Below, in pieces: positions 48,836 through 60,900 of a DNA stretch of 64,000 nucleotides. Positions within the stretch are counted from its first letter, which is position 1, and every line of letters begins with the position of its first letter. Position numbers and translations under genes: made by a program. The DNA comes from Rhizophagus irregularis (Eukaryota > Glomeromycota > Glomeromycetes > Glomerales > Glomeraceae), in contig NC_089444.1 in NCBI RefSeq assembly GCF_026210795.1, positions 4,764,501 to 4,828,500 of the forward strand, given 5' to 3'. The notes below the pieces were generated by a model, which did not search any database, was not told where the DNA came from, and worked only from the letters and a program-made list of their open reading frames with translations.

Positions 48836-49899
48836 GGAGTTATTTTGGTATACACAAATTTGAGGAAAAGGAACAATAAACCTAACTACTTGGATTTTTT
48901 CTTTTATCCTTAAATTCCTTAAATGCCAAGTTAACCATTTATTTATAGACTTAAAAATGTTATTATCCATATGTGATTCTTTAATGAAAATATTTGTGTA
49001 TGAATGAATCCAAGTATTTTCTGAATTTTCAATTCCATCACAATAAGGAGATAATATAATAGAAGTGTGTAAGATATATTTGATTATGTAATCAGGGCAA
49101 TCATCACATAATTTTGCTAAGTTTAAACTAATAAAAGTCATGCTATTTACGGAATGATCTTCTATTGATTCAATAGTATTATTAATAAATGGTCGAATAA
49201 ACTTCATCACAATTTTCATCAATTGCTGTTTTTAACATTTCAATTATTTCAATTCTAAATTTTGATGATGCTAAATCATCATTTATAACATCTTCAGCTA
49301 TTTCCTTTCTACGATCCATAGATTGTTCCATAATATTTGGGAATGGTAATGAGTGTTTTGATTTATCAAATTCATTTTCTACAATATTTTTAAAAATTTG
49401 CTTGTAATGTTCATTAATAAATTTACTATCGTAAACACAGGTCGAAATATGAAAAATCAGTCATCAATCGGTCATATGACTGATTGGTGACTGATTGGTT
49501 ACCTATTAGTGACCGATTCTTTCAATCTGTTACCTATCGGTCACCAACCAGGCATAGATTGTCAATCAGTCACCAATCGGTCATATGCCGATTGGTGACT
49601 GATTGATTGCCGATTTGTTTACAATATTTGATTTACATATTAAAGTTAAAAAATTAGCATTATAGTCTTATAAAGCAAGTTAAATTATACTTAATCTGAA
49701 CTTTTGAGTTTATTTTGATAAATATATTAAGTTTATTATTGACAATCAGTCACCAATCGGTCACCAATCTGACATAACCGATTGGTGACTGATTGGTTAC
49801 TGATTGGTTTACAATATCTGATTTTTATATTAAAGTCAAAAAATTAGTATTATAGCTTTATAAAGCAAGTCAAGTTATGCTTAATCTGAGCTTTTGAGT

Positions 49900-50518
49900 T
49901 AGAGATACGATCCGAAATCCGAAAATTCGGATCATCCGCCTATCCATCCGATCTAAACAGATAATAGATGCATCCGGATGGATTAAGGATATCCGTTTTA
50001 ATCCGAAACAGCATCCAATGATCGTACAGAGATGCACAATAGCTCATTCGAATCGTCGTAATGAGACGATTTGAATGAGCTATTGTGCATCTCTGTACGA
50101 TCACTGGATGCCGAATATCTCGGCATCCAACGATCGTACAGGGATGCACAATAGCTCATTCGAATCGTTGCACTTAGACGATTCGAATGAGCTATTGTGC
50201 ATCTCTGTACGATCACTAGATGCCGAGATATTCGGCAAAACGTAAAATTTTGCATGATCGTAAAATAAAAATGCCGATGTTTCACGTTTTGCCAATTATC
50301 TCGGCATCCAGTGATCGTACAGAGATGCACTATAGCTCATTCGAATCGTCTCAATGCAACGATTCGAATGAGCTATAGTGCATCTCTATACGATCGTTGG
50401 ATGCCGAGATACCCAAAAATTTGAAGTTAATCTGGATTATCCAAATTTAATCCTATGATAATCCGGATTGATCTGTGCAGATCACGGATTGTAAAATTTC
50501 ATCTGGATCGCATCTCTA
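49900..50518. mobile_element. 619-bp hAT-type element nested in the CACTA-like element
   Basis: Ends TAGAGATACGATCC and GGATCGCATCTCTA. Perfect 8-bp duplication TTTTGAGT (49892-49899, 50519-50526). The undisturbed target occurs as a related repeat at 49704-49711. It contains three successive palindromes of about 95 bp (near 50005-50110, 50125-50220, 50300-50403), each with GATCGTACAGAGATGCA arms. Confidence 0.88.
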
Positions 50519-50526
50519 TTTTGAGT

Positions 50527-52019
50527 TTGTTTTGATAAATATATTAAATTTACTATTGACAATCAGTCACCAATCGGTCACCAATCTGACATAACCGATT
50601 GGTGACTGATTGATGACTGATTGGTTACTGATTGGTTTGCAATATCTGATAGTTTTCAAGAATTTAGGATTTTTATTTATTCTTTAATATGAAAATCGGC
50701 TATCAAATGAATAGCCAATTAGTGACTGATTGGCTTAAAAAAACATTCATTTAATAAAGATAAACAGCATTCCGATTTACAAATTTTTTAATTGTAAATA
50801 TTGAGAAAAAAAATTATTTCTGGATCGTATTATTTGTCTGAAAACCTGTTCGTAGTCGGTAAATTGATAAGTCAAATAGTTAGAAATCGGGTAGTGTTAC
50901 GCGAATTTTTGCGCATGTGATTTCCGATATTATATGGTGATCCGATGAAATTCGGTACATTTGTGTACATGTCGATTTCCGGTGTTATGAGACGATTTAC
51001 GCCAATATATGATAGTTGCTGATTTGTGTATATCGGTTAACTATATTAAAGATATTGATTTTGTTTGATAGATTTACTTATATATCGTTTTTATAGTTAT
51101 TTTATTTTATTTAGATAATTTATTTATATTATTTATTTTCTTTATTTGTATTGTTTATATATAAGATTTTATTAGAAGTTATTGTAGGGAAATTAGCTCA
51201 ATAGTAATTAACCGTCTAAAATTATCATTTGTACTTTATTAAAAATGGCTTATAATCGTATTGTAATTGTATTGATATATTACGAAATCAATAACCCATC
51301 AATAGACATCTATAGATTAGATTTTGCCTTGATGACAGGAAAAAGAGATGACGGTTAGATAAAATAAGATATAAATACACCTTCCGCCAACTCTTTGATA
51401 GAGTAGTTACCATATAGCTATTTTTCTGTAGTTATTTTGTCATTAAATATCTTTAAGATATATTTCCTATCCCTTTCTGTCACTTTTTATCACTTTGTTG
51501 TAAAGATCCGAATTTACACCTGTTTAATAAAATCGTTATATTGGTCAATACTACACGTTGTTTCTAACAGTCATATAACAGTTGTTGTTATAACCATTGC
51601 GTATTTTCATTTATCGTATTTATAGTGTTTACCTTGACGATTCTTAACGAACAATACTGGAAGTACCTTGGATAGGTAGTATTGAGTAAGAATTTTGTTG
51701 GTATTCGTGTAGTTATACGATATAAGTCATCCGCCATTCGTCCCTTAATTACCGTCATTATTCGGTAACAGTAGCAATTGGTTAACAATATTGCTGATCA
51801 ACTTCTTTTCCTGCAATTTGTGTCACTCTGAATTGAGTGAGATGTGATCCGTAATCTAGATCATTATCCGATTTGAAAAAAAAAAATTCTTTTTTATGGA
51901 CGAAAAAAATTGCCAGACTTTGAGAATTAAGGTAAGGGAGGGCTGAGCAAGGGAGAAGGTTTTTCTTTTTTTTTTAAATATATTTTTTTCTTTTTTGTAG
52001 TGTTGCTATGGGAAGGGTT
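50527..52019. other. Interior of the CACTA-like element, no gene
   Basis: More CAATCGGTCACC motifs at 50557-50650, then AT-rich sequence with no ORF of note. A TATAAATACACC at 51372 could be a promoter but nothing supports a gene. Confidence 0.4.
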
Positions 52020-53620
52020 CGTATGAGATATCTGATAGAAAATTTTTTTTCAGAAATTTCCTAAGATTTGTATAGGATATTTTTGATAAATAGAGATTTT
52101 TTTTTTTTTTTTTTTGATTTCTACGCATTTGTATGGGAAGAGTTCGTATGGAATATTTTGAAAGATTTTCTAAGAGTTTGTATAGGAAGAATTTGTATGA
52201 GATTCTTTGATAGAAAATTTTTAAGAGATTTTCTAAGAGTTTGTATGGGAAGAGTTCGTATGGGATATCTGAGAGAAAATTTTTTTAAGAGATTTTCTAA
52301 GAGGTCGTATGGGAAGGGTTCGTATGGGATATATGATAGAAAATATTTTAAGAGTTTTTCTAAGAGTTCATATGGGAAGGGTTCGTATGGGATATCTGAT
52401 AGAAAATTTTTTTAAGAGATTTTCTAAGAGTTTATATGGGAAGGGTTCATATGGGATATCTGATAGAAAATTTTTTTAAGAAATTTCCTAAGATTCGTAT
52501 AGGATATTTTGATAAATAGAGATTTTTTTTTTTTTTTGAGATTTCTACATGTTTGTATGGAAAGAGTTCATATGGAATATTTTGATAAAGATTTTCTAAG
52601 AGTTTGTATAGAAAGAATTCGTATGAGATTCTTTGATAGAAAATTTTTTAAGAGATTTTCTAAGAGTTCGTATGGGAAGGGTTCGTATGGGATGTCTGAT
52701 AGAAAATTTTTTTGAGATTTTCTAAGAACTATGTAAAGATCATCAAAAATTGGAAAATTTTTCGTGATACTAATTTCTTATTTGACCAATTTATTTTAAC
52801 TATACATTAGATTCGTAGATTCATATGGGAAGAATTTGTATAAGATTTTTTGATAGAAAATTTTTTTAAGAGATTTTCTAAGAGGTCGTATGGGAAGGGT
52901 TCGTATGGGATATCTGATAGAAAATTTTTTTTGAGAAATTTCCTAAGATTCGTATAGGATATTTTTGATAAATAGAGATTTTTTTTTTTGAGATTTCTAC
53001 GTGTTTGTATGGGAAGAGTTCATATGGAATATTTTGATAAAGATTTTCTAAGAGTTGTATAGGAAGAATTCGTATAAGATTCTTTGATAGAAAATTTTTT
53101 AAGAGATTTTCTAAGAGTTCATATGGGAAGGGTTCGTATGGGATATCTGATAGAAAATTTTTTTGAGATTTTCTAAGAGTTCATATGGGAAGGGTTCGTA
53201 TGGGATATCTGATAGAAAATTTTTTTTGAGAAATTTCCTAAGATTCATATAGGATATTTTTGATAAATAGAGTTTTTTTTTTTTGAGATTTCTACGTGTT
53301 TGTATGGGAAGAGTTCGTATGGAATATTTTGATAAAGATTTTTTAAGAGTTTGTATAGGAAGAATTCGTATGAGATTCCTTGATAGAAAATTTTTTAAGA
53401 GATTTTCTAAGAGTTCGTATAGGAAGGGTTCATATGGGATATTTTTGATTGATAGAGATTTCTTTTTTGTAAAATTTTTTAGGGTGTTTTTGATGGAAAT
53501 TTTTTTTTTTTTGAGATTTTCTAAGATTCGTATAGGAAATAGAGAATTTTTTTTTGAAATTTTCTAAGAATTTGTATGAGATATTTTTAATAGAGAATTT
53601 TTTAGAATTCGTACCATTAA
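52020..53620. repeat. 63-64-bp tandem array with higher-order structure
   Basis: The phrase TTTTCTAAGAG starts at 52166, 52229, 52293, 52356 and 52420, giving a 63-64-bp period built from GTTCGTATGGGAAGGGTTCG and TATCTGATAGAAAATTTTTT. A variant CCTAAGATTCGTATAGGATA recurs near 52060, 52490, 52950 and 53240 and marks longer blocks of about 290-460 bp. Short ORFs here (KRFSKSSYGKGSYG repeats) follow from the repeat. Confidence 0.9.
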
Positions 53621-54417
53621 TTAAAAAACAATATACTTTTTATTAAATTTACATTAAATAAATTAAACAATTTTAAAAAAATTTAGGTCTCCGAAAGTCT
53701 AAGGTAAATTTTAATACAAATTTAAAAGTGAGAGACGGTAAAAATTGAAATTTTTTCTGGAGATGCGATATTTATCTATTATTAACCAATTAAAATTCGG
53801 TCTGATCTTTATGCATGTGACCTGATCTTAACATGCATATAAATTACCAAACTCGAGTTTGTTTATTTTTCAAAAAATATACACGCTCTTTCTTTTCTGT
53901 TTGTTTTTTTCTTATTCTCTTTACATTTTACAGGTATATTAATTATTGTATTTTTGTCATTAAATTTATTGTACTGACTATATTTTATTTTATAATATTA
54001 ACTTTATCACTTTTTAATATTACTAATGTAATGTTATATTTCTTTATTTTTACTAACATCATCATGTATTTTTTTTTTTTATATATTTTATCAAACTCTT
54101 CATAATACTAACTGTATTTATTATTTATTTGTACTTTACTACGGTTACTAACTTTTTATATTTACTCTTTACTATTTATTAAATATTACTAACTTTATCA
54201 GTTATATACTAACATCTGTTTTTAAAAAAGATTATGAATGGTTTTTATTTTAAATATTAATTATTTATGTTTATTTACACTACTTATTAATATAAATAAA
54301 TAAAGACACTATGTATTTTATTATTTGTAGAGTTTATAATTTTAATAAATATTATTATGTGCTGTAATAAATTTTATTATTGGTTATATGATTACTACTA
54401 GAAAATTTTACCAATTG

Positions 54418-54590
54418 GTTATTTGACCATAAATTGACCTATAAATTGACCATAAATTGACCATAAAATTGACCATAAAATTGACCATAAATTGACCATA
54501 AATTAACCATAAATTAACCATTAATTGACCATTAATTTACCATTGATTGACTATAAATTGACCATCGATTGACCATAAAATTAACTATCA
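54418..54590. repeat. TTGACCATAAA tandem repeat
   Basis: About 13 units of 12-14 bp, ATTGACCATAAA with variants, next to the CAATCGGTCACC subterminal repeats. Confidence 0.9.
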
Positions 54591-57074
54591 TTCATTACCA
54601 ATCGGTCACCAATCGGTCACCAATCTGTCACCAATCTGTTACCAATCGGTTACCAATCTGTCATAAATCTGTCACCTATCTGTCAACAATCAGGCAGCCT
54701 GATAGGTGACTGATTGGTGTCAGATTTTGGCGGAAATCAGGCATCAATCAGGCATCAATCAGGCACCCGATTGGTGACTGATTGGTAACTGATTTGACAC
54801 TTTTCGACCTGTGAAATTTCGTTACCCTTTACGAATAATTTATAAATATTATTCCATTCATTATTATTCCAAAAGTATCGATTTATAAAATTTTCATTTA
54901 ATGAATAAATCTCAATTGCTTTCATAGTAATTAGTACCAAATCCTGGTTTTTTAATAGTTTATATGAGAGTACATGAGAAAATTTTAAAGACTTTTCACA
55001 GATATCATTTCGTTCAAGAGAAATCTCATCATAAGTATCATTAGGACGAAGAACAAATTCATGAAGATCAGAATCTTCAACTTTAACCTTATCTTTTAAT
55101 ATAATCTTTTTTTCATTAGGTAATGCAGCCTTTCTAATGTCCGTTTGTTTAATGATTTCTTCAAACATACTTCGTATAATTTTAAAAGTAGAAGTATAAA
55201 TACTATTTCCATCTGTGATCTTGTTTGATAATTCTTTCAATTTACTTTCATCCAATCCATTTGTGACACGAACATTACCATTATCAATGAAAATTTTTCT
55301 GTTTAATTTATCACATTCATATCATTAAAATCACTGGATGTATCAATATCAATTTCACCATAAGTTTGATAAGGATCTACAAGTTTAAGACTACTTGGTC
55401 TACAATCAATGACTAATCTTTCAGAATTATTTTTTAAAGTTATGAATTCGACTGGGCGATTATCACAACCATCTGCGAATAAATTATAATTAAAAAATAA
55501 GATATATTGTATGTATTGTAAAAGTAATACTCACAATTTTCGTTTAAAATCAACATTCCATCTTCCATTGTAAATATGCAAGAATAATATGCTAATAACA
55601 TTTGATTTTTATTCATTACTGGCATACTTTGAGGAGAATATACACATGTAATGTATTGTCTTTCCAAATTCATTTCCAATAAATCAAATTGAAGTATTAA
55701 TGTTTCACAACCATCAAAAATTATAAATAACTTCGTTTGATATGTAAAACTCTCAAAATCAAACTCATCTTGATCAAAACTTTTGGGAATTTCTATTTTA
55801 TTAATTTGAGAACATTCCCAAGGATCTGTATTTTTTAGTTTGTCTGTGAAACAGCACTTGTAAATTTTGCGATCGTCTGTTGATACATTAATTAAATCAC
55901 CATTAGGAAGGAATCCAATAGCATCACATTCACAAGAAATGGGATACTCTAATTTAAGAAATCGGTCACTACTACTAGTACGATCACTATTTAAATCAAT
56001 CAACCCGTTAATTACGATTAGATTATTAATTAAACATAAAATTGAATTACTATTGTTTTGAGTCAAAATAGATACCTACAATAATCATGATATTTACTTA
56101 ATACCAAGATTTTTTTACTTAGTATATGTGTTTTATAGTTGTCAATTTGTTCAACCTTAAAATAAACATCGTGCTGTTGTAGTCCATTCTCTTTAATTGG
56201 CCATCCAAGAAATGATTTATCTTCACGACTATAAGTAACAACATAATTATCTGAACCATAATTATCTGAACCATATCCTTCATCATCACAGGTCGAAGGG
56301 GCGCCATTGTCCAAAATTCAAAAAATGCAAATTCCCCATTTTCCTGGAAAATGGTGGGAAATTGTGGAAAATGCTGCATTACACTGAGCAATTTTTTGGA
56401 ATAGCATTGTTACAACATTGTCCGATTTAGCAAATCTTATGAAATTTTGGGAAAATGCTACATTATATCTCAAATGTAACATTTTTGTAACATTTCGTAA
56501 CATTGTTATAACATTGTCATTAAAATCAAATTTTGCTTTTTTTTTGTCAAATGTTCCAATTTTCTTGCAAATGGTGCATTTTTATGAAAATGCCACATTT
56601 TATCTCCAATGTGATATCATTGTAACAACATTTCATAAAATTGTTATAACATTGTCAATTAAAATCAAATTTTGTCAAATATTCCGATTTCCTAGCAAAT
56701 GGTGCATTTTTTTATGAAAATTCTATATTTTTTGTCAAATGTTGCATATTTTTAGCAAATTTTATGTTTTTTTGGTCAAATGTTTCACTTTCGTCAGAAT
56801 GTTAAAATGTTACATTTTTTTTTTGAAAATGCTCAATAATATGGCATTACACTGGAAAATGTAGCATTTCACCAAATTACACTAAAAAGCATCACAATTA
56901 TCACATTTTTTGGAAAATTCCACATTACATTAAATTATACTAAAAAATGTAGCACTATACTAAATTATGCGGCATTGCACTAAAAAATACCACAATTACA
57001 CTAGACAATGTAGCATTACACTAAAAAGTATCACAATTATCATATTTTTTAGAAAATTTCGTGTTATGTAACAT

Positions 57075-57235
57075 TATGCTAGAAAATGCGGAATTGCATT
57101 AAAAAACGCGAAATTGCACTAAAAAATGCGGAATTGCACTAAAAAATGTGGAATTGCACTAAAAAATGCAGAATTGCACTAAAAACGCAGAATTGCACTA
57201 AAAAACGCGGAATTGCACTAAAAAACACAAAAAAA
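57075..57235. repeat. AATGCGGAATTGCACTAAAA tandem repeat
   Basis: Seven to eight units of about 20-22 bp with small changes, in the left subterminal region of the element at 56287-60941. Confidence 0.85.
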
Positions 57236-57639
57236 ATACTACAATTACACAGGATAATGTAGCATTACACTTAATTACATTAAAATTGTTAGGATAATTT
57301 TTATTTATTTGTAAAATTACGGACATTATTAAATTTATAATATTTATATTCTAACGCATTATTTAACATTAAATTCACATTGTTAATTTTAACAATGTAT
57401 CAACACGATGTGTTGTTTAATTTATACGAAACCTTACTACTGAAGACTCCCTCTTTTTGTCACTATAAACAGGCGGAGGGAGCAGCAATGGCTCTCCCCC
57501 TATAGGTACTTTATGGCCTCTACCTGTTTACAGAGGAGGGGCTTTTCGTAAAGTTATTAGATAGATATATATATATGTATATATATAAGTATATATATAC
57601 ATCTATCAAAAAAATTATAATAAAAAAAAAAAATTTTTT

Positions 57640-57780
57640 TCGGGGAAAATGCCCCTATTTATATAAAATTATATATCACGTGCGTCACGTGATATTACTT
57701 AATAATCACCGCAGCTTCAACTGCGGTATAACGAAAAAAAAAATTAAGCTTTTTTTAGCAAAAAGCTTAATTTTTTTTTC
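57640..57780. repeat. Three short perfect hairpins
   Basis: ATATCACGTG...CACGTGATAT (57670-57693), ACCGCAG...CTGCGGT (57709-57730), and TTAAGCTTTTT...AAAAAGCTTAA (57744-57771) follow one another just before the mini-exon array. Confidence 0.8.
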
Positions 57781-57988
57781 TCACGGCCTTTATTTCTCCT
57801 TTCTTTTGCCCTTTACCTTCCTTTCTCTCTCACCTTCCCCTTCCCTCTTTCTTTCACCTTCACCTTCACCTTCCCTCCCATTCTCCTTCACCCTTTCCCC
57901 TTCTCTCTTTCTCTCCCCTTCCCCCTTTCCCTTCCTACTATTATTAACAATAACCATATTAATTATGTAATCAGCGTCGGAATCTTCC

Positions 57989-59943
57989 AATGAAATGGTA
58001 AGTTTCAAGCGTTTCGCTTCGAAACTTTTAATAATTTTTTTTTTTTTAGAAGCGTTTCTAACGCTTCCTATACTTTCTTTTTTTAGGTCTTTCGGTATTC
58101 GTCTTCGGAAAGCCAGGAAATGGGTAAGTTTCGAAGCGTTTCGCTTCGAAACTTATTTTTTTTTTTAATTCCTTTTAGGAAATGTTTCTAACGCTTCCTT
58201 TCTTTTTTTTTTGTATAGGCTTCCGGTGTTTTGATTTCGGGAAACGAAGAACTGAAAGGTAGCTTTTCGTTTCGAAAACTAAAAAAAAAAACTAAAAAAA
58301 AATTTTTTTTTTTTATAAGGAACGTTTTTAACGATCCTTTATTTTTTTTTATAGGTCTTTCCGGCGTATTCAACTTGGAAAAACGAAATGGTAAGTTTCG
58401 AGGCATTCGCCTCGAAACTTTTTCTAAATTTTTTTTTAGGAAACATTACTGATGTTTCCTTTTTTTTGTAGGATTTACGGTGTTTGAGTTTGGGAAATGA
58501 GGAAACTAAAGGGTAAGTTGCGAAACTCTTCGAACCCTTTTTTAAAAAATTAAATTTTTTTTTTATTTTTTCTAGGAAACATTTCTAACGTTTCTTTTTT
58601 CTTTTTGTAGGAACGCCGGACGTTTGGATGATGAGTTCGAAACGAACCGGTGAGTTTCGCAACATTGTGTTGCGAAACTTTATTTTTATTTTTTTTTATT
58701 AAATGAAACGTTAACTAACGTTTCTTTATTTTACTTTTTGTAGGTTCCGGACGTTAGGATGATGGAAACGACCGGTAAGTTTCGCAATGTTACATTGCGA
58801 AACTTAATTTTTTATTTTTTTTATTATAAGAAACATTAACTAACGTTTCTTTATTTTACTTTTGTAGGTTCCGGACGTTAGGATGATGGAAACGACCGGT
58901 AAGTTTCGCAATGTTACATTGCGAAACTTAATTTTTTATTTTTTTATTGTAAGAAACGTTAACTAACGTTTCTTTTTTTCTTTTTGTAGGTTCCAGACGT
59001 TTGGATAATGGAAATCGAAACGAACCGGTGAGTTTCGCAATATTGCGAATCTTATTTTTTTAATTATTATTTTTTTTTTTAAAGAAACGATACTAACATA
59101 CGTTTCTTTTACTTTTTGTAGGAACGCCAGACGTTTGATGATGGAGTTCGAAACGAACCGGTGAGTTTCGCAACATTGTGTTGCGAAACTTAATAATTAA
59201 TTATTTTTTTTAAGAAACGTTAACTGACGTTTCTTTTCTTCCTTCTTGTAGGAATGCCAGATGAAATTACGACCCGGACTTTGGTGAAAGGTAATAAGGG
59301 AAAGGGAATTAGGGGAATTTTTCGTTTTTTTTGTTTATCTAATTTATTAAATTTTTGTTTCTTTTTCTATTTTACTTTAAGGGAAAGGATAAAACGAAAA
59401 GGAAAGGGTAAAACGTAAAGGAATGGATAAAACGAAAGGGGAAAGGGTAAAACGAAAAGGAAAGAGTAAACACAAGGGGAAGAGGAAACGAAAATAAAAG
59501 GAAAAAACGAAAAGGGAAAAGGAAAAACGAAAGGGGAAGGTGAAAATGAACGGGGAAGGTGAAAACGAATGGGGGAAACGAAAGGGAACAGTGAAAACGA
59601 AAGGAACATTTCGAAGGTATACTTCGAAATGTTTGTTTTTTATTTTGATTTTTTTCAACGAAACATATATTAATGTTTCGTTTTTTTTATATTTTTTAGG
59701 TTTGGCGGCTCATTGGACAAACCGGAATTCAATATTTCGAAGGTATACTTTGAAATATTTTTTTTATTTGATTTTTTTTAACGAAACGTATATTAACGTT
59801 TCATTTTTTTTATTTTTTAGGTTCAACGGTCCTTGGACGTATGGAATTTAACATTTCGAAGGTATATACTTCGAAATGTTTCTTTATTTTGATTTTTTTC
59901 AACGAAACGTTTATTAACGCTTCATTTTTTTCTTTTTTTTTAG
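57989..59943 (+). other. Array of mini-exons and hairpin-bearing introns
   Basis: Fourteen intron-like units with GT-AG ends start at 57997, 58123, 58258, 58390, 58512, 58649, 58774, 58898, 59027, 59160, 59290, 59617, 59743 and 59862; they are 78-98 nt long. Exon-like pieces are 31-43 nt, apart from a purine-rich 235-nt piece (59382-59616). Most donors are GTAAGTTTCG or GTGAGTTTCG and lie in a stem such as GTTTCGCAATG/CATTGCGAAAC. A second stem near the acceptor (AAGAAACGTTA/TAACGTTTCTT) carries CTAAC in its tip, then a T-rich tract and TTTTTGTAG. Pieces 1-5 join from ATG 57989 into 49 open codons (MKWSFGIRLRKARKW...) ending TGA in piece 5. Pieces 6-10 are near copies of each other and do not keep frame. 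Whether it is coding is unknown. Confidence 0.7.
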
Positions 59944-60079
59944 GTTTACACCGGCTTCTACTTTGGCACTGGACATTTGATACATGAATGAATTAGAGGT
60001 GCAGATTATCCATAGATTATCGTTAAATAATAATAATTGTACATTTATTAATAAATAAAATTATAATAAATTATGTGAA

Positions 60080-60900
60080 ATTATTAAAACAGTGTTTTAA
60101 ATTGTCATGGAGTTTACACTAAATTGTTTAAAATTATTACTAAATTTCATTCAATTGTCCAAAATTTCACTAAATTGTCTCTGAAAATGTTGCATTTATA
60201 CCGTTTACACTCAATTGTCCAAAATCAGTAAAACATTTTCACTCAATTGTCTGAAATTATCCTAAATTTCACTAAATTATCAAAAGTTTAGCTAACATTT
60301 ACCAAAAAAATGCAAAATTTACCACAATTTGTATTACGTTTGCACAACATTGCTGAAAAATTCACCTAAATTTTCAACAATTTATATAACATTACTAAAA
60401 ATACACTACAATTTACCACAATTTGCATTACTTTTGCATAAAATTACTAAAAATTCACTATAATTTACCACAATTTGCATTACGTTTGCATAACATTACT
60501 AAAAATTTAACTAAATTCACCACAATTTGCACTTCGTTTACATAACATTACTAAAAATTTGATTAAATTCACCACAATTTGCATTACGTTTGCATAAAAT
60601 TACTAAAAATTTGCCTAAAATTCACCACAATTTGCACTTCGTTTGCATAAAATTACTAAAAATTTAACTAAATTCACCACAATTTGCACTTCGTTTGCAT
60701 ATCATTACTAAAGATTTGCCTAAAATTTCCCACAATTTAATGATAATTTACTGAAAAATTTCTCAACATTTGAATTAGGAATTCTGTAGGAATTCCGCCA
60801 TTTTGACAAAATTTGCCAAATTGTAAGACCTCCATTATCCCAAAATTGTAACACAATTTACCCCAATTTACCGGGATAATTCTCAATTTGCCAGAAAAAT
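60080..60900. repeat. CACCACAATTTGCA tandem repeat
   Basis: Units of about 55-62 bp containing CACCACAATTTGCACTTCGT and TGCATAACATTACTAAAAAT recur from about 60300 to 60730; the flanks are more diverged. It is the right subterminal region of the element at 56287-60941. Confidence 0.85.

Larger units (their letters stand above)
49436..54813. mobile_element. 5378-bp non-autonomous CACTA-like element
   Basis: Ends CACAGGTCGAAATATGAAAA (left) and CACAGGTCGAAAAGTGTCAA (right, reversed). Target duplication AAA (49433-49435, 54814-54816). Subterminal regions are full of CAATCGGTCACC and ACTGATTGGTGA motifs in both orientations (49460-49610, 49741-49815, 50557-50650, 54597-54795), as in CACTA elements. 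No transposase ORF. The interior holds a nested hAT (49900-50518), a 64-bp tandem array (52020-53620) and a 13-bp tandem array (54418-54590). Class call is inferred from CAC-start ends and the 3-bp duplication. Confidence 0.75.

Noticed and set aside
51185-51215. tRNA-like start GGAAATTAGCTCAATAG
   Set aside because: No anticodon arm, T arm or acceptor pairing could be traced downstream.
51183-51565. Possible solo LTR (TG start, TATAAATACACC, AATAAAAT, CA near the end)
   Set aside because: No matching target duplication was found at plausible borders and no primer-binding or coding remnant lies nearby.
52068-53567. ORFs with KRFSKSSYGKGSYG repeats
   Set aside because: They result from the 63-64-bp tandem array, and frames are lost between blocks.
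59367-59658. Pro/Phe/Ser-rich minus-strand ORFs
   Set aside because: They are the complement of the purine tract and carry no family pattern.
57575-59851. Several ORFs of 70-130 aa in the mini-exon region
   Set aside because: They run across intron-like units and homopolymers in many frames and have low-complexity content; shadows of the repeat.
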